In this document: positions 14,101 through 22,504 of the stretch, one piece after another | Numbering within the stretch: the stretch's first letter is position 1 | How the letters are laid out: each line of letters starts with the position of its first letter | DNA from: Holophagales bacterium UBA5066 | GTDB lineage: Bacteria; Acidobacteriota; Thermoanaerobaculia; UBA5066 | DNA: 41,562 nt | Assembly: GCA_002414905.1 (NCBI GenBank) | Contig: DIAY01000141.1 | Location: 1-41,562 of the forward strand | Direction of reading: 5' to 3' | Position numbers and translations under genes: made by a program | The notes under the pieces: model-generated | Told to the model about the DNA's origin: nothing | What the model saw: the letters and a program-made list of their open reading frames with translations, nothing else | Database searches by the model: none

Positions 14101-15987
14101 GTGGAAGCGGCGGCCGGAGCAGGCATCGCAGACGAGGTCGACCGAGCCGAGATAGCGCATGCCGATCTCGTGGACGCCGGCCCCCTCGCACGACTCGCAG
14201 CGGCCTCCGGCCGTGTTGAACGAGAAGTGACCTTTTCCGAAGCCCCGAGCCTTCGCGTCGGCCGTCGCGGCGAAGAGGTCCCGGATGTGGTCGAACGCCC
14301 CGGTGTAGGTCGCGGGGTTCGAGCGGGGCGTGCGGCCGATCGGGTCCGCGTCGACCGTCACGATCCGCGGGAAGACCCCCGCGGTGCGGAGCCGGTCGAC
14401 CGCGGCCGTGAGGAGCGACGTCTTTCCGGCCCCGGCCACTCCCGTGACGAGGTTGATCTGGCGGGGATGGATGAGAAGCGTGGCATCGACGACGGTGTGG
14501 CGAGAGAGGCCGTTCAGAACGAGGGCCTCGCGGTCCGCCCCCGGGCCGGACCCCGGAGCAAGGACCTCTCCGCCGTGCGAGCGAAGCGCGCTCCTCGTGT
14601 CCGCCTCCGCCAGCAGCCACCTGCGGGTCGGCGTGTCGGGACCGTTCGGGCCGAGGAGCCCGGCCGGCGGGCCGGAGTAGAGCAGCCGCCCGCCCGCCTC
14701 ACCGGGGCCGGGCCCGAGGTCGACGAGCCAGTCGGCTTTCAGTGCGAGCTGAGGATCGTGGTCGACGACGACGACGGTCTGGCCTCTCTCGCGAAGGCGG
14801 AAGAGGACGCCGAGCAGCCGCGAGACGTCCTGCGGGTGCAGGCCCGCGCTGGGCTCGTCGAGGACGACGACGAGACCGCGCAGCTCGCCCAGGGCGAGGG
14901 TGAGAAGCCGCAGCCTGCGAGCCTCGCCGGGCGAAAGGGTCGGGGCGGCGCGGTCGAACGAGAGGTAGCCGACGCCGAGCTCGTCCATCAGAGCGCAGCG
15001 CGCGAGGAGATCGGCGCGGATCGGCGAGAAAACCGGACCCGGCTCCGCGATCCTCGAGAGAAGACCGTGCAGCTCCCGTGCCGTGAGAGCTGCCAGAGCG
15101 GCGATGGAGCGCCCCTGCCAGAGAACCGCCAGCGCCTCGGGCTTCAACCGCGTGCCTCCGCAGGCGCGGCAGGCGCTCGTTCTCACGAAGCGGAGGATCG
15201 AGTCGTTGCGCTTGCCGCGCAGGATCTCTTCCATCACCGGCAGGAGCCCGCGGTAGTGACCTTCTTCCCGAGGCCGCGCCGTGATCCCCTTCCACTTCAG
15301 GCGGTTTTCGAGCGGGTGCTTGCCGAACGGCACGAGGAGCCGGTCCGAACCGTGGAGGACGACGCCGCGCGCCTCGTCGGAAAGGTTGCGCCAGGGGGCG
15401 TCGACCGAGCCGCCGTGCGCGCGGAGGACCTCGTCGAGGACGCCGAGCGTGACCTGCGAGTACATCAGGTAGCCGTTCGGTGTAGAGACCCGGAGGGCCC
15501 CCTGGCGCAGCGACTTCGCCGCGTCGGCGACGAGAAGCTCCGGGTCGAGCCGGTCCTCCAGCCCGAGTCCCTGGCAGGAGGGGCAGGCGCCGTCTCCGTT
15601 CCAGGCGAAGAGCCCACGGCTGAGCGTCACGCCGGGCGGGGCCTCGCCGAGGCGGGCGTAGAGAAGGCGCAGGAGGTCCCAGACTTCGGTGATCGTTCCA
15701 ACCGTGGAGCGCGGGCTCCCGGCATTCATGTTCTGGCCGACGGCGATCGCCGGGCCGAGTCCGTCGATTTGAAGGACGTCAGGGCGGCGGAAGCCTCCCG
15801 CGAACTGCCGCGCATAGGACGGCATCAGCTCGAGGAAGCGGCGCTGGCCTTCCCGGAGGAGGGTGTCGAACGCGAGGGACGACTTGCCCGAACCGGAGAC
15901 GCCCGTGACGACGGTCAGACGACCCCGAGGGATCTCGACGTCGAAGCCCCGGAGGTTGTGCTCTCGCGCGCCGCGAATGACGATCAT
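11107..15987 (-). CDS. Double-length fused UvrA-like ABC ATPase
   Basis: The 1626-residue protein contains four ABC ATPase modules, equivalent to two UvrA proteins in tandem. Walker A motifs lie near residues 29-37 (GVSGSGKSS), 520 (GVAGAGKTS), 850 (GPSGSGKSS) and 1349 (GVSGSGKST). Signatures lie near 350 (LSPGE), 687 (LSGGE), 1197 (LSGGE) and 1534 (LSSGE); modules 1 and 4 are thus degenerate. CxxC zinc pairs are seen in both halves (CPSCQG, CRACGG, CESCEG, CDACSG, CPRCG, CPACRG, CVACGG, CEACAG, CEACGG). UvrA recognises DNA damage; fused forms are known in Chlamydia. I see no clear UvrB-binding domain in either half, suggesting a class II/III-like role. The start is set by the conserved MIVIRGAREHNL; a longer frame upstream lacks homology. 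Confidence 0.93.
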   Translation of the reverse strand: MIVIRGAREHNLRGFDVEIPRGRLTVVTGVSGSGKSSLAFDTLLREGQRRFLELMPSYARQFAGGFRRPDVLQIDGLGPAIAVGQNMNAGSPRSTVGTITEVWDLLRLLYARLGEAPPGVTLSRGLFAWNGDGACPSCQGLGLEDRLDPELLVADAAKSLRQGALRVSTPNGYLMYSQVTLGVLDEVLRAHGGSVDAPWRNLSDEARGVVLHGSDRLLVPFGKHPLENRLKWKGITARPREEGHYRGLLPVMEEILRGKRNDSILRFVRTSACRACGGTRLKPEALAVLWQGRSIAALAALTARELHGLLSRIAEPGPVFSPIRADLLARCALMDELGVGYLSFDRAAPTLSPGEARRLRLLTLALGELRGLVVVLDEPSAGLHPQDVSRLLGVLFRLRERGQTVVVVDHDPQLALKADWLVDLGPGPGEAGGRLLYSGPPAGLLGPNGPDTPTRRWLLAEADTRSALRSHGGEVLAPGSGPGADREALVLNGLSRHTVVDATLLIHPRQINLVTGVAGAGKTSLLTAAVDRLRTAGVFPRIVTVDADPIGRTPRSNPATYTGAFDHIRDLFAATADAKARGFGKGHFSFNTAGGRCESCEGAGVHEIGMRYLGSVDLVCDACSGRRFHSDVLEVRLEGRTIADVLARSVETAAELFRGHAKLSRILDALVNLGLGYLPLGQSATTLSGGEAQRVKLATELAKTTAEALVVLDEPSSGLHAADVATLVSAFERLCASGHTLLVADHDLGLVRAAGRITELGPGSGPDGGRIVVAGSVGDVAACAEAPTGAALRGEYGVTLAADRNEATSLTDASRIDAPLALSGVTTHNLRGVSATFPVPGFTVVTGPSGSGKSSLVFDTLLAESQARFADLVSPWARRFLPMRGGAELEAAHGLRPAVAVPAEPGRRNPRATVGTATEIDELLRLLFARAGARPCPRCGQAASAPACACGERLEPLWAADFSPHSERGACPACRGLGFTQACEPSRLVSRPDLPLDGGALDGTHFGAYLGEADGQHLATLRAAATALGVSVAGPWRDLSPAARDLALDGAGERLFEVEWGYRRGKRSGVHRYTARWAGLAHLVEAEYERVHGDDRGEELETLLTDRPCVACGGDRLKPASCAVSFAGLRAPEAARLEADALATWLDGLEPGEGRAGVSSPALLSLTGPIRAGLRHRVQALLDAGLGYLAPERELATLSGGEAQRVRLASALGGGLVGVTYVLDEPTQGLHPRDTARLATILRRLSQAGNAVVVIEHDPDLVASADHVVELGPGSGPDGGLVTASGPPSALRADPSTYTGRLLGRGAATSRRPGRTLVPGVTVRGATLHTLKDVDVRFPSGGLVVVSGVSGSGKSTLVLEVLAPSLRAAFRGAAPVGCRAIELHLPFGDVLASDQGVPPASGGSSVATLARIAEGLRKRFASTPEAKRRKLAPKAFSTSSPGGRCEACAGRGVVTVAMDLLPDVIVGCEACGGRRFAGEVLACRLDGRSITDALDAPVDEAASWFVDDPAIAAPLAALGEIGLGYLRLGQQAAALSSGERQRIRLARLLAPPRPGRAAILLDEPTRGLGFEDVGRLLGALDRLASAGHLVVVIEHHREVIAAADWSIQLGPDGGERGGRIVYAGTP

Positions 15988-16076
15988 CGGGTGGAGGGGG
16001 GACCGGCGCCGCGACCCGCTGCTGGGCGCCGTGGCGCTCCAGCTTGGAGTTCTCGGAGAGTACTCCCGCGCCTCGT

Positions 16077-16499
16077 TCAACCGCCCTCTCCAGCTTTTCG
16101 AGTTGCCTTTGATCTCCTGCATGTTTCTGACGTCACACCTGGCGTCGCTGTGAAGCCTATAGCGTGCGAGGCGCTGCCGAACCGGCATCGAACGAGCGTG
16201 CCGCGGTATCCCCGGCGGCTGAAAAGGTGCAGGAGCGCCACGAAGAGCGCGGCCCCGATGATCGACCAGAGAAGCGGGAAGGCCTGCCCGGCGGCTCGAA
16301 GAACGAACGGTTCCGGGAGGTTCATCTGACGCGCGATCCAGGAGCAAAGGAGAGCTCCGATGAACCCGAGAACGATGGAGACGAGCAGTCCCCCACCGCC
16401 CCGCGGGCGAGAGTCCGATCCGTCCGCAGCCTCGGCGCACCTGAAGGAGAGCTGGGACCCAGTGGAAGGAGGAGGCCTCACCGTCGAGGCCGGTAGCAC
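16077..16499 (-). CDS. GlsB/YeaQ/YmgE-like membrane protein, N-terminus doubtful
   Basis: The core, GLLVSIVLGFIGALLCSWIARQMNLPEPFVLRAAGQAFPLLWSIIGAALFVALLHLFSRRG (about 37-97), matches the last two helices of the GlsB/YeaQ/YmgE (transglycosylase-associated) family of small stress-response inner-membrane proteins. The family's first helix is absent; instead about 36 polar residues precede the core. There is no ribosome-binding site at ATG 16499, and about 40 extra residues trail the core. It may be 5'-truncated and non-functional, or start at an internal alternative codon. Confidence 0.5.
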   Translation of the reverse strand: MLPASTVRPPPSTGSQLSFRCAEAADGSDSRPRGGGGLLVSIVLGFIGALLCSWIARQMNLPEPFVLRAAGQAFPLLWSIIGAALFVALLHLFSRRGYRGTLVRCRFGSASHAIGFTATPGVTSETCRRSKATRKAGEGG

Positions 16500-16643
16500 G
16501 TCGAACGGCCTGGAATCGGCAGGCGTCTCGGGACTTGAAAGACCTGCGATTGGGCGTGCACCGTTTCCAATGCCCGACCATGACTCCTTGCAGGATTCGA
16601 CATCGGCCTATAAGGTTCGATCCAAAGCTGGAGGGGAATATTC

Positions 16644-17453
16644 ATGCACAAGAGCCTTTGGGTTTCTGCGCTCGCCATCGTTCTGGCATCTGTCGGATCA
16701 ACGGGCGCTGCGGCTGGCCAGGCGACCGACGACATCCGTAGCCCGCAGCCACCCGCCGGAAATCCGGGCGCCGGCGCCGCCGGTCCGATCTGGAGAGGGC
16801 CGCAGGCCCTGCTCCTGGACAGCGGCCCGCTCGTGACGCATCCCGGTGGGGGCCCCGCCGGAGCCGACGCGTCCCGGGTGCAGAACAGCAGCTTTGCGAT
16901 GATCACGCTCGGCTTCACTGCCTCCACGGCAGGGCCCTTACGAGTCACCGACGATTTCACCGTTCCGGCTGCGGGATGGGGCGTCTCGACCATCACTTTC
17001 TTCGCCTATCAGACGGGTGCCACGGCCTGCACGCTGACCGACGTGAGAGTCCAGATCTGGGACGGTCCCCCGAACGCGGGCGGCACAATCGTCTTCGGTG
17101 ACACCACGACGAATCGGTTAGCCTCCTGCGCCCTCTCGAACATCTATAGGGACACCGAGACCACCGTGGCCAACGACCAGCGGCCGATCCAGGCCGCGAC
17201 GGCGACGGTCGCGACGAACCTTGCCGCGGGAACTTACTGGGTCGACTACCAGCTTGGCGGCACCCTCGCCTCCGGTCCCTTCGTCCCGCCGATCACGATC
17301 CTCGGCCAGACGACGACGGGGAATGGCTTGCAGTGGAACGGGACGGCCTGGGCCAATCTCACAGACACCGGCTCCGCCACCCAGCAGGGGCTTCGCTTCG
17401 TCATCGACGGAGCCGTGCTTCCGGTCGAGCTCCAGAAGTTCTCGATCGACTAG
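16644..17453 (+). CDS. Secreted protein of unknown function
   Basis: The 269-residue product has a signal peptide (MHKSLWVSALAIVLASVGSTGAAA). A Gly/Pro-rich linker follows, then a beta-rich region with alternating Thr/Val/Ile strands (FTVPAAGWGVSTITFFAY, VQIWDGPPNAGGTIVFGD, GTYWVDYQLGG). It ends in LPVELQKFSID, a short ending often found in extracellular repeat or lectin-like proteins. GGAGG lies upstream of the ATG. I do not recognise a named family. It sits between the intact UvrA gene and its decayed copy, on the opposite strand. Confidence 0.75.
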   Translation: MHKSLWVSALAIVLASVGSTGAAAGQATDDIRSPQPPAGNPGAGAAGPIWRGPQALLLDSGPLVTHPGGGPAGADASRVQNSSFAMITLGFTASTAGPLRVTDDFTVPAAGWGVSTITFFAYQTGATACTLTDVRVQIWDGPPNAGGTIVFGDTTTNRLASCALSNIYRDTETTVANDQRPIQAATATVATNLAAGTYWVDYQLGGTLASGPFVPPITILGQTTTGNGLQWNGTAWANLTDTGSATQQGLRFVIDGAVLPVELQKFSID

Positions 17454-17470
17454 GCTTCCGTCTTCTCCGA

Positions 17471-18771
17471 TCAGGGTGGCTCGCCGGTCCTGGGGATAGG
17501 AAGACCTGGCCCCACGGCCGGCACCGGTGCTCCTGTTCGGACGATCCTCCCGCCGCGCTCGCCCCCCTCCGGGCCGAGCTCGACGATCCAGTCGGCCGCG
17601 CGGACGAGGCCGAGGTCGTGATCGGCGACGAGGAGCGTGTGGCCCGAGGTGCAGAGCCTCTCGAATGCCGACAAGAGGGTCGCCACATCGGCCGCGTGCA
17701 GGCCGGACGACGGCTCGTGGAGGACGACGAGAGCCTCTGCGGTGGTCTTCGCGAGCTCGGTTGCGAGCTTGACCCGCTGGGCCTCTCCTCCCGAGAGCGT
17801 CGTGGCGCTCTGGCCGAGCGGGAGGTAGCCGAGACCGAGATCGACGAGGGCGTCGGCAATCGTTCGTCCCTCCAGCCGCACCTCGAGGACGACGACGAGA
17901 CCGCGCAGCTCGCCCAGGGCGAGGGTGAGGAGCCGCAGCCTGCAGGCCTCGCCGGGCGAAAGCGTCGGGGCGGCGCGGTCGAACGAGAGGTAGCCGACGC
18001 CGAGCTCGTCCATCAGGGCGCAGCGCGCGAGGAGATCGGCGCGGATCGGCGAGAGAACGGGGCCCGGCTCCGCGATCCTCGAGAGAACACCGTGCAGCTC
18101 CCGCGCCGTGAGAGCCGCCAGAGCGGCGATGGAGCGACCCTGCCAGAGAACTGCCAGCGGCTCGCGCTTCAGCCGCGTGCCTCCGCAGGCGCGGCAGGCG
18201 CTCGTTCTCACGAAGCGGAGGATCGAGTCGTTGCGCTTGCCGCGCAGGATCTCTTCCATCACCGGCAGGAGCCCGCGGTAGTGCCCTTCCTCCCGAGGCC
18301 GCGCCGTGATCCCCTTCCACTTCAGGCGGTTTTCGAGCGGGTGCTTGCCGAACGGCACGAGGAGCCGGTCCGAACCGTGGAGGATGACGCCACGGGCCTC
18401 GTCGGACAGGTCACGCCGGGCGGGGCCTCGCCGAGGCGGGCGTAGAGAAGGCGCAGGAGGTCCCAGACCTCGGTGATCGTTCCGACCGTGGAGCGCGGGC
18501 TCCCGGCATTCACGTTCTGGCCGACGGCGATCGCCGGGCCGAGTCCGTCGATTTGAAGGACGTCAGGGCGGCGGAAGCCTCCCGCGAACTGCCGCGCATA
18601 GGACGGCATCAGCTCGAGGAAGCGGCGCTGGCCTTCCCGGAGGAGGGTGTCGAATGCGAGGGACGACTTGCCCGAGCCGGAGACGCCCGTGACGACGGTC
18701 AGACGACCGCGAGGGATCTCGACGTCGAAGCCCCGGAGGTTGTGCTCTCGTGCGCCGCGAATGACGATCAT
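17471..18771 (-). pseudogene. Decayed partial copy of the double UvrA gene
   Basis: The copy begins at the same MIVIRGAREHNL (18771) and is nearly identical in DNA to the start of the intact gene, but has lost internal blocks. One loss corresponds to 15387-15627 of the intact gene (241 nt) and shifts the frame near 18400. A second removes 771 nt between two copies of TCGAGGAC (in frame). A third removes 72 nt between two copies of CGTCG (in frame). Module 1 is thus spliced to the end of module 2, after which GPEGGERGGRIVRTGAP gives a UvrA-like end followed by unrelated residues. Without a frame-shift-free path from the ATG, no functional ATPase can be made. Confidence 0.88.
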
Positions 18772-18837
18772 CGGCTCGACCGGGGGACGAGACGTCGCTG
18801 AATTCGGCCGCTCGCGCCGAGGTCCATGGAGGGGGGC

Positions 18838-18853
18838 TGGCCCTGGAATTGCT
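18838..18853 (+). promoter_or_regulatory. Sigma-54 type promoter for the DUF3943 operon
   Basis: TGGCCCTGGAATTGCT has TGGC and TTGCT in the exact -24/-12 register. Predicted transcription starts near 18864, about 19 nt before ATG 18883 and just upstream of AGGAAG. Confidence 0.6.
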
Positions 18854-18882
18854 CTGCGGAACCCAGGAAGTGGGTGGTCGCG

Positions 18883-20844
18883 ATGAGACGAGTTGGCCCC
18901 GGCATTCCCGGGGCGTGTGTCGTAGTGCTTTCGATGATGGCCTTCACCGTGTCTGCGGCAGCCCAGGAGACGAGCCGGTTCGAGGTGGATGTCTTTGGCG
19001 GAGCCTACATCGGCACCCGGATTTCCCTGACGGCCCGGGCCGAGGAGCGGATCGGAGACGCCCCCGCGTTCGGACTTCGCGGTGCCTGGGCTCTGAACCC
19101 GAAGTTCAGCCTCGAGGCAAGCGTGATGAAGGCCCGGCCGAAGCTCCGGACGTTGGACCCCGTCAGCGGTGTCGTCCGCTCCGCAGCACCAATAGACGCG
19201 ACCGCGTTCGAGCTGGAGGCGCTCTTCAACGTCGGGAGGGGCCCCATCCGAGGGTACTTCGGCCTCGGCGTCGGCGTGAGCACCCTCGATCCGCTCTACG
19301 TCAGCGGCGGCGCCGGGAGCGACACACGGTTCGCGTTCAACGTGGCCCTGGGTGGCAAGCTCATCCTGAGCGACGCCCTCGCCCTGCGTCTCGACAGCCG
19401 CTACCGCTGGCGGATCACGGACGAGCGGCTCGGAACGGTCCTCTGCCTCGAAGACGGTTGTCAGACCTACACGACGTCGTTCTACTCGAGCGCCGAGGTG
19501 ACCGCCGGGCTCTCGTACCGCTTCGGCGGAACGCTGCCCGACCCCGTCGCCTCGTCACCGGCCGACGGGAACGGCACCGGGGACGGGGCGCGGAACTTCC
19601 GGGCGGCTGCCGGTGGCGTCGTGCTGGCGGAGTTCGTCCCCTGGGCCTACAGCCGCTACGTGGCTGGCGAGGCCTTCTCCCGCATTTCCACGGATTCCGT
19701 TCACGCGAACTTCCAGAACGGCTTCGGCTTCGACCGGGATTCCGTCGCGACGAACCAGTACGCCCACCCCTACCACGGCAGCCTCTTCTTCAACTCCGCC
19801 CGCTCGAACGGCTACGGCTACTGGGAGTCCGGCCTCTTCGCCCTGGCGGGCAGCTTCTCCTGGGAAATGGTGATGGAGACGGCGCCCCCCGCCATGAACG
19901 ACCTCGTCAACACGTCCCTCGGCGGGATGGTCCAGGGCGAGATCCAGCACCGGCTCTCGAGGATGATCCTCGACGAGACGGCCAGCGGTTCCGAGAGGTT
20001 CTGGCGCGAGGCCGGAGCGTTCGTCCTCAACCCGATGGGAGGCTTCAACCGGCTCTTCAAGGGGGAGATGACACGGAACGTGCCGAACCCCGACGACCGG
20101 TTCCCGGGCCTCTTCCGGCTCGGGGGAGCCGCGGGGATCCGCTACGTGACGGAAGCCCAGCACCCCGTCCAGGGGCTCCTGACGGTCGCGCTCGGCTACG
20201 GGGACCCGTTCGCGGGAGAGATCCGGAAGCCGTTCGATTCATTCACGGTCGGCGCAGACCTGACGTTCCCCGGAGGGGCCGTCCTCTCCCGCGCCGAGGC
20301 GCGGGGAGTCCTGAAGGGCTGGGAGCTGGGCGAGCGTACCGACAGGGTCCGCAACATCTTCGAGTTCTTCCAGCTCTACGAGTACCTCAACAATGAAGCT
20401 CAGGTCTTCGGGGCGCAGATTCTCGGGGCGGGGCTCCTCTCTCGCTTCCAGCTCGAGAAGGAGTTCAGCGTGACGTCCGAGGTCTCCGTGGGTGTCTTCC
20501 CGTTGGCCGCGATCGAGACGACGAACGCGCTCAGCCCGATCACGGGCCGCTCCTATGACTACGCGACGGGCGGGAGCCTTCGCGTGGGGGGCGCGCTGGT
20601 GCATGGGGACGACGAGGTCGTGACGGCGGAGTACAGCGTCCGGCTCGGCCGGAGCCTCGACGGCGTGGGCAGGGACAACACGCTCCGGTCCTTCCGGGCC
20701 GTCGGCCACCTTCCGCTCGGCAGGACGCTCGTCGTCGGCGGCGGGTTCTCCTGGTTTGATCGCCACACCATCTACAAAGTGCTCCCCCAGTACCAGAAGA
20801 GCCAGACGGAAGTGCGAGTCTTCTTCTCGTGGAGGCTTCTTTGA
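18883..20844 (+). CDS. Outer-membrane beta-barrel with DUF3943 domain
   Basis: The 653-residue protein has a signal peptide (MRRVGPGIPGACVVVLSMMAFTVSAAAQ). An N-terminal beta-barrel region resembling OmpA-type eight-strand barrels follows (about 28-215; EVDVFGGAYIGTRISL..., GYFGLGVGVSTL, TAGLSYRFGG). A DUF3943-type region comes next (HANFQNGFGFDRDSVATNQYAHPYHGSLFFNSARSNGYGYWESGLFALAGSFSWEMVMETAPPAMNDLVNTSLGG), then further strands to the end. It is likely inserted in the outer membrane; function is unknown. GTG 18874 is an alternative start. The stop overlaps the start of the transporter gene, so the two form an operon behind the sigma-54 type promoter. Confidence 0.88.
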   Translation: MRRVGPGIPGACVVVLSMMAFTVSAAAQETSRFEVDVFGGAYIGTRISLTARAEERIGDAPAFGLRGAWALNPKFSLEASVMKARPKLRTLDPVSGVVRSAAPIDATAFELEALFNVGRGPIRGYFGLGVGVSTLDPLYVSGGAGSDTRFAFNVALGGKLILSDALALRLDSRYRWRITDERLGTVLCLEDGCQTYTTSFYSSAEVTAGLSYRFGGTLPDPVASSPADGNGTGDGARNFRAAAGGVVLAEFVPWAYSRYVAGEAFSRISTDSVHANFQNGFGFDRDSVATNQYAHPYHGSLFFNSARSNGYGYWESGLFALAGSFSWEMVMETAPPAMNDLVNTSLGGMVQGEIQHRLSRMILDETASGSERFWREAGAFVLNPMGGFNRLFKGEMTRNVPNPDDRFPGLFRLGGAAGIRYVTEAQHPVQGLLTVALGYGDPFAGEIRKPFDSFTVGADLTFPGGAVLSRAEARGVLKGWELGERTDRVRNIFEFFQLYEYLNNEAQVFGAQILGAGLLSRFQLEKEFSVTSEVSVGVFPLAAIETTNALSPITGRSYDYATGGSLRVGGALVHGDDEVVTAEYSVRLGRSLDGVGRDNTLRSFRAVGHLPLGRTLVVGGGFSWFDRHTIYKVLPQYQKSQTEVRVFFSWRLL

Positions 20845-22010
20845 CGGAGCAGGCCACCGGCCAGCCCTCGGCGGAAGAAAGCCCGGGTATGAGCCCCTCT
20901 CACGCTGAAGCGACGTCTCCGGACGTCCCTGCCGATCGTCGCTCGACGAATACCAGCATCGCGGTGCTCCTGTCGCTCGTGTTCGTGCTCGTGATCTTCC
21001 TGCCACTCTGGAAGCCGCTGCTCCTGGCGATGATCCTCACGGCGGCCGTCGCACGCTGGCACGACACTCTGGCGGGCAGACTCGGCGATCGACGGTACCT
21101 GTCGGCGTCGCTGTTCACCATCGCCGTCGTCGGGCTCATCCTGGCGCCGCTGCTCATCCTCGGCACCATCACGATCAGCCAGGCGTCGCGCGGCGTGGCG
21201 TGGGTTTCCGAAACGCTCAGCGGCGCCAACGTCGCGCGCGTGCTCGACTCGTTGCCGGTCGTTGTCGCCCGGCTCCTGCGCTCCCTGATCGAACGGCTGC
21301 CGAAGTCGTTCACGGAGATCTCCATGGGGTCGGGCGAAATCGGCTCGTGGATCGCAGAACAGCTGCAAGGGCTGCTCGCAGTGGCGACCAACGTCGCGTT
21401 CGAGGCGGCGATGATGGTCATCGCGTTCTTCTTCCTGCTGATCGACGGGAAACAGCTGACGGGATGGGTGAAGACCGTGTCGCCTCTCGGCCGTTCACGC
21501 ACGCAGGAACTCTTCGACGAGTTTCGCCAGGTCTCCCGGTCGCTCATCGGAGCGAACATCCTCACCGGAGCCGCCCAGGCCGCGGTCGCCACGACGGGCT
21601 ACGTCATCGCCGGCACTCCCTCGCCGCTCTTCTTCGGGACGCTGACCTTCCTGACCTCGTTCATCCCGTCGGTCGGAACGTCGATCGTCTGTCTGCCCCT
21701 GTCCGGCCTGCTGGTCCTGGTCGGCAAGCCCTGGGCCGGGCTGTTCCTCGCGGTGTGGGGCGTCGCGCTCGTGGGCGTGGTCGACAACGTCCTTCGTCCC
21801 CTGCTCCTGCGCGGAGACGCCGGGACGCACGGGGCGCTGCTCTTCTTCTCGATCATCGGCGGCATGATGCTGTTCGGCCTCGCCGGCCTGATCGTGGGGC
21901 CCCTGGCGCTGGCGTTCTTCCTTGCGACGATGCGCTTTCACGCGCGTGACCTGCAACGCGAAGGCCTCGTGCCGCTCGAGGCCGGGGAAAAGCCGGCGCC
22001 GGAAGCGTGA
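20841..22010 (+). CDS. AI-2E family (PerM-like) membrane transporter
   Basis: The 389-residue inner-membrane protein has about eight helices and the family's conserved features: a paired N-terminal hairpin (VLLSLVFVLVIFLPLWKPLLLAMILTAAV), a central amphipathic domain, GTPSPLFFGTLTFLTSFIPSVGTSIVCLPLSGLLVL, and VVDNVLRPLLLRGDAGTHGALLFFSIIGG near the C-terminus. Members include the quorum-signal exporter TqsA and Na+/H+ antiporters, so the substrate cannot be told. TTG 20841 was chosen: GGAGG (20831-20835) lies 5 nt upstream and TTGA overlaps the previous stop. GTG 20829 is less well placed. Confidence 0.9.
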   Translation: MTEQATGQPSAEESPGMSPSHAEATSPDVPADRRSTNTSIAVLLSLVFVLVIFLPLWKPLLLAMILTAAVARWHDTLAGRLGDRRYLSASLFTIAVVGLILAPLLILGTITISQASRGVAWVSETLSGANVARVLDSLPVVVARLLRSLIERLPKSFTEISMGSGEIGSWIAEQLQGLLAVATNVAFEAAMMVIAFFFLLIDGKQLTGWVKTVSPLGRSRTQELFDEFRQVSRSLIGANILTGAAQAAVATTGYVIAGTPSPLFFGTLTFLTSFIPSVGTSIVCLPLSGLLVLVGKPWAGLFLAVWGVALVGVVDNVLRPLLLRGDAGTHGALLFFSIIGGMMLFGLAGLIVGPLALAFFLATMRFHARDLQREGLVPLEAGEKPAPEA

Positions 22011-22018
22011 CCGACGCC

Positions 22019-22039
22019 GGGCGGCGCAAAGCGCCGCTC
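22019..22039 (+). terminator. Hairpin downstream of the transporter gene
   Basis: GCGGCGC-AAA-GCGCCGC (22021-22037) is a perfect 7-bp stem, extended by two outer pairs, starting 9 nt after the stop. No T-tract follows, so it may act as an intrinsic-like terminator or an mRNA 3'-end stabiliser. Confidence 0.5.
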
Positions 22040-22121
22040 CTCCTGCCCGTCCGCTCTACATCCAACAGGGCTTTACGTCGTAGAAGCCGAAGATCCGCTC
22101 TCCCCAGGCACGGTCGGTCGT

Positions 22122-22454
22122 GTCCGGCCAGGCGTCCTTGTCGAAGCCGCGCGTGTTGCGTGGCACACGGCGAACGTCAACGGCGTCGTGAACGACCTGA
22201 CGGTCGGAGAGAGGACGGTCGGCAGCAGGATTGACGACGTGACGATCAGCTCGATGGTCAAGTCGAAGCTCATCGCGAACTGGGAGATCAAGGCCGGGGA
22301 CATCGACGTCAGCTCCTCGCAGATCAAGAGCGACGCGGAGCGGATCGCCCGGGCGGCAAGGAGCGAAGAGAGCCGCGATGTAGTCTTTTCAACCAGAGGC
22401 GAAGGAGATTCAACCGGATCGGGGCAAGGGCATCCCTCGCAAGGGGTGGAGTGA
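22122..22454 (+). pseudogene. Remnant of a BON-domain protein
   Basis: In one frame, EAARVAWHTANVNGVVNDLTVGE resembles the end of one BON domain. ERTVGSRIDDVTISSMVKSKLIANWEIKAGDIDVSS then resembles the start of a second. The conserved strand VxLxG after that is missing, and the frame jumps to QIKSDAERIARAARSEESRDVV, the usual last helix. The frame starts without a signal peptide or start codon. BON domains bind membranes in envelope-stress proteins such as OsmY; this copy looks deleted at the 5' end and internally. Confidence 0.5.
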
Positions 22455-22504
22455 GACGGGAGCCCGGCGGAGCCGGTCCGGACCACTTGAAGGGAGGGCG
22501 AAGG

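Noticed and set aside
13504..16329. A 941-codon plus-strand open frame opposite the UvrA gene
   Set aside because: It is an antisense shadow caused by high GC: no homology, skewed composition, no ribosome-binding site. Other long frames opposite or beside UvrA, CheB-CheR and the kinase were rejected for the same reason.
15988..16581. N-terminal extension of the UvrA-like protein up to 16581
   Set aside because: UvrA homology starts exactly at MIVIRGAREHNL, the decayed copy begins at the same point, and the extension is unrelated in sequence.
16588..16614. TTGCAG and TATAAG as a sigma-70 promoter for the secreted protein at 16644
   Set aside because: The spacer is only 15 nt and the -35 box is poor; kept out of the feature list.
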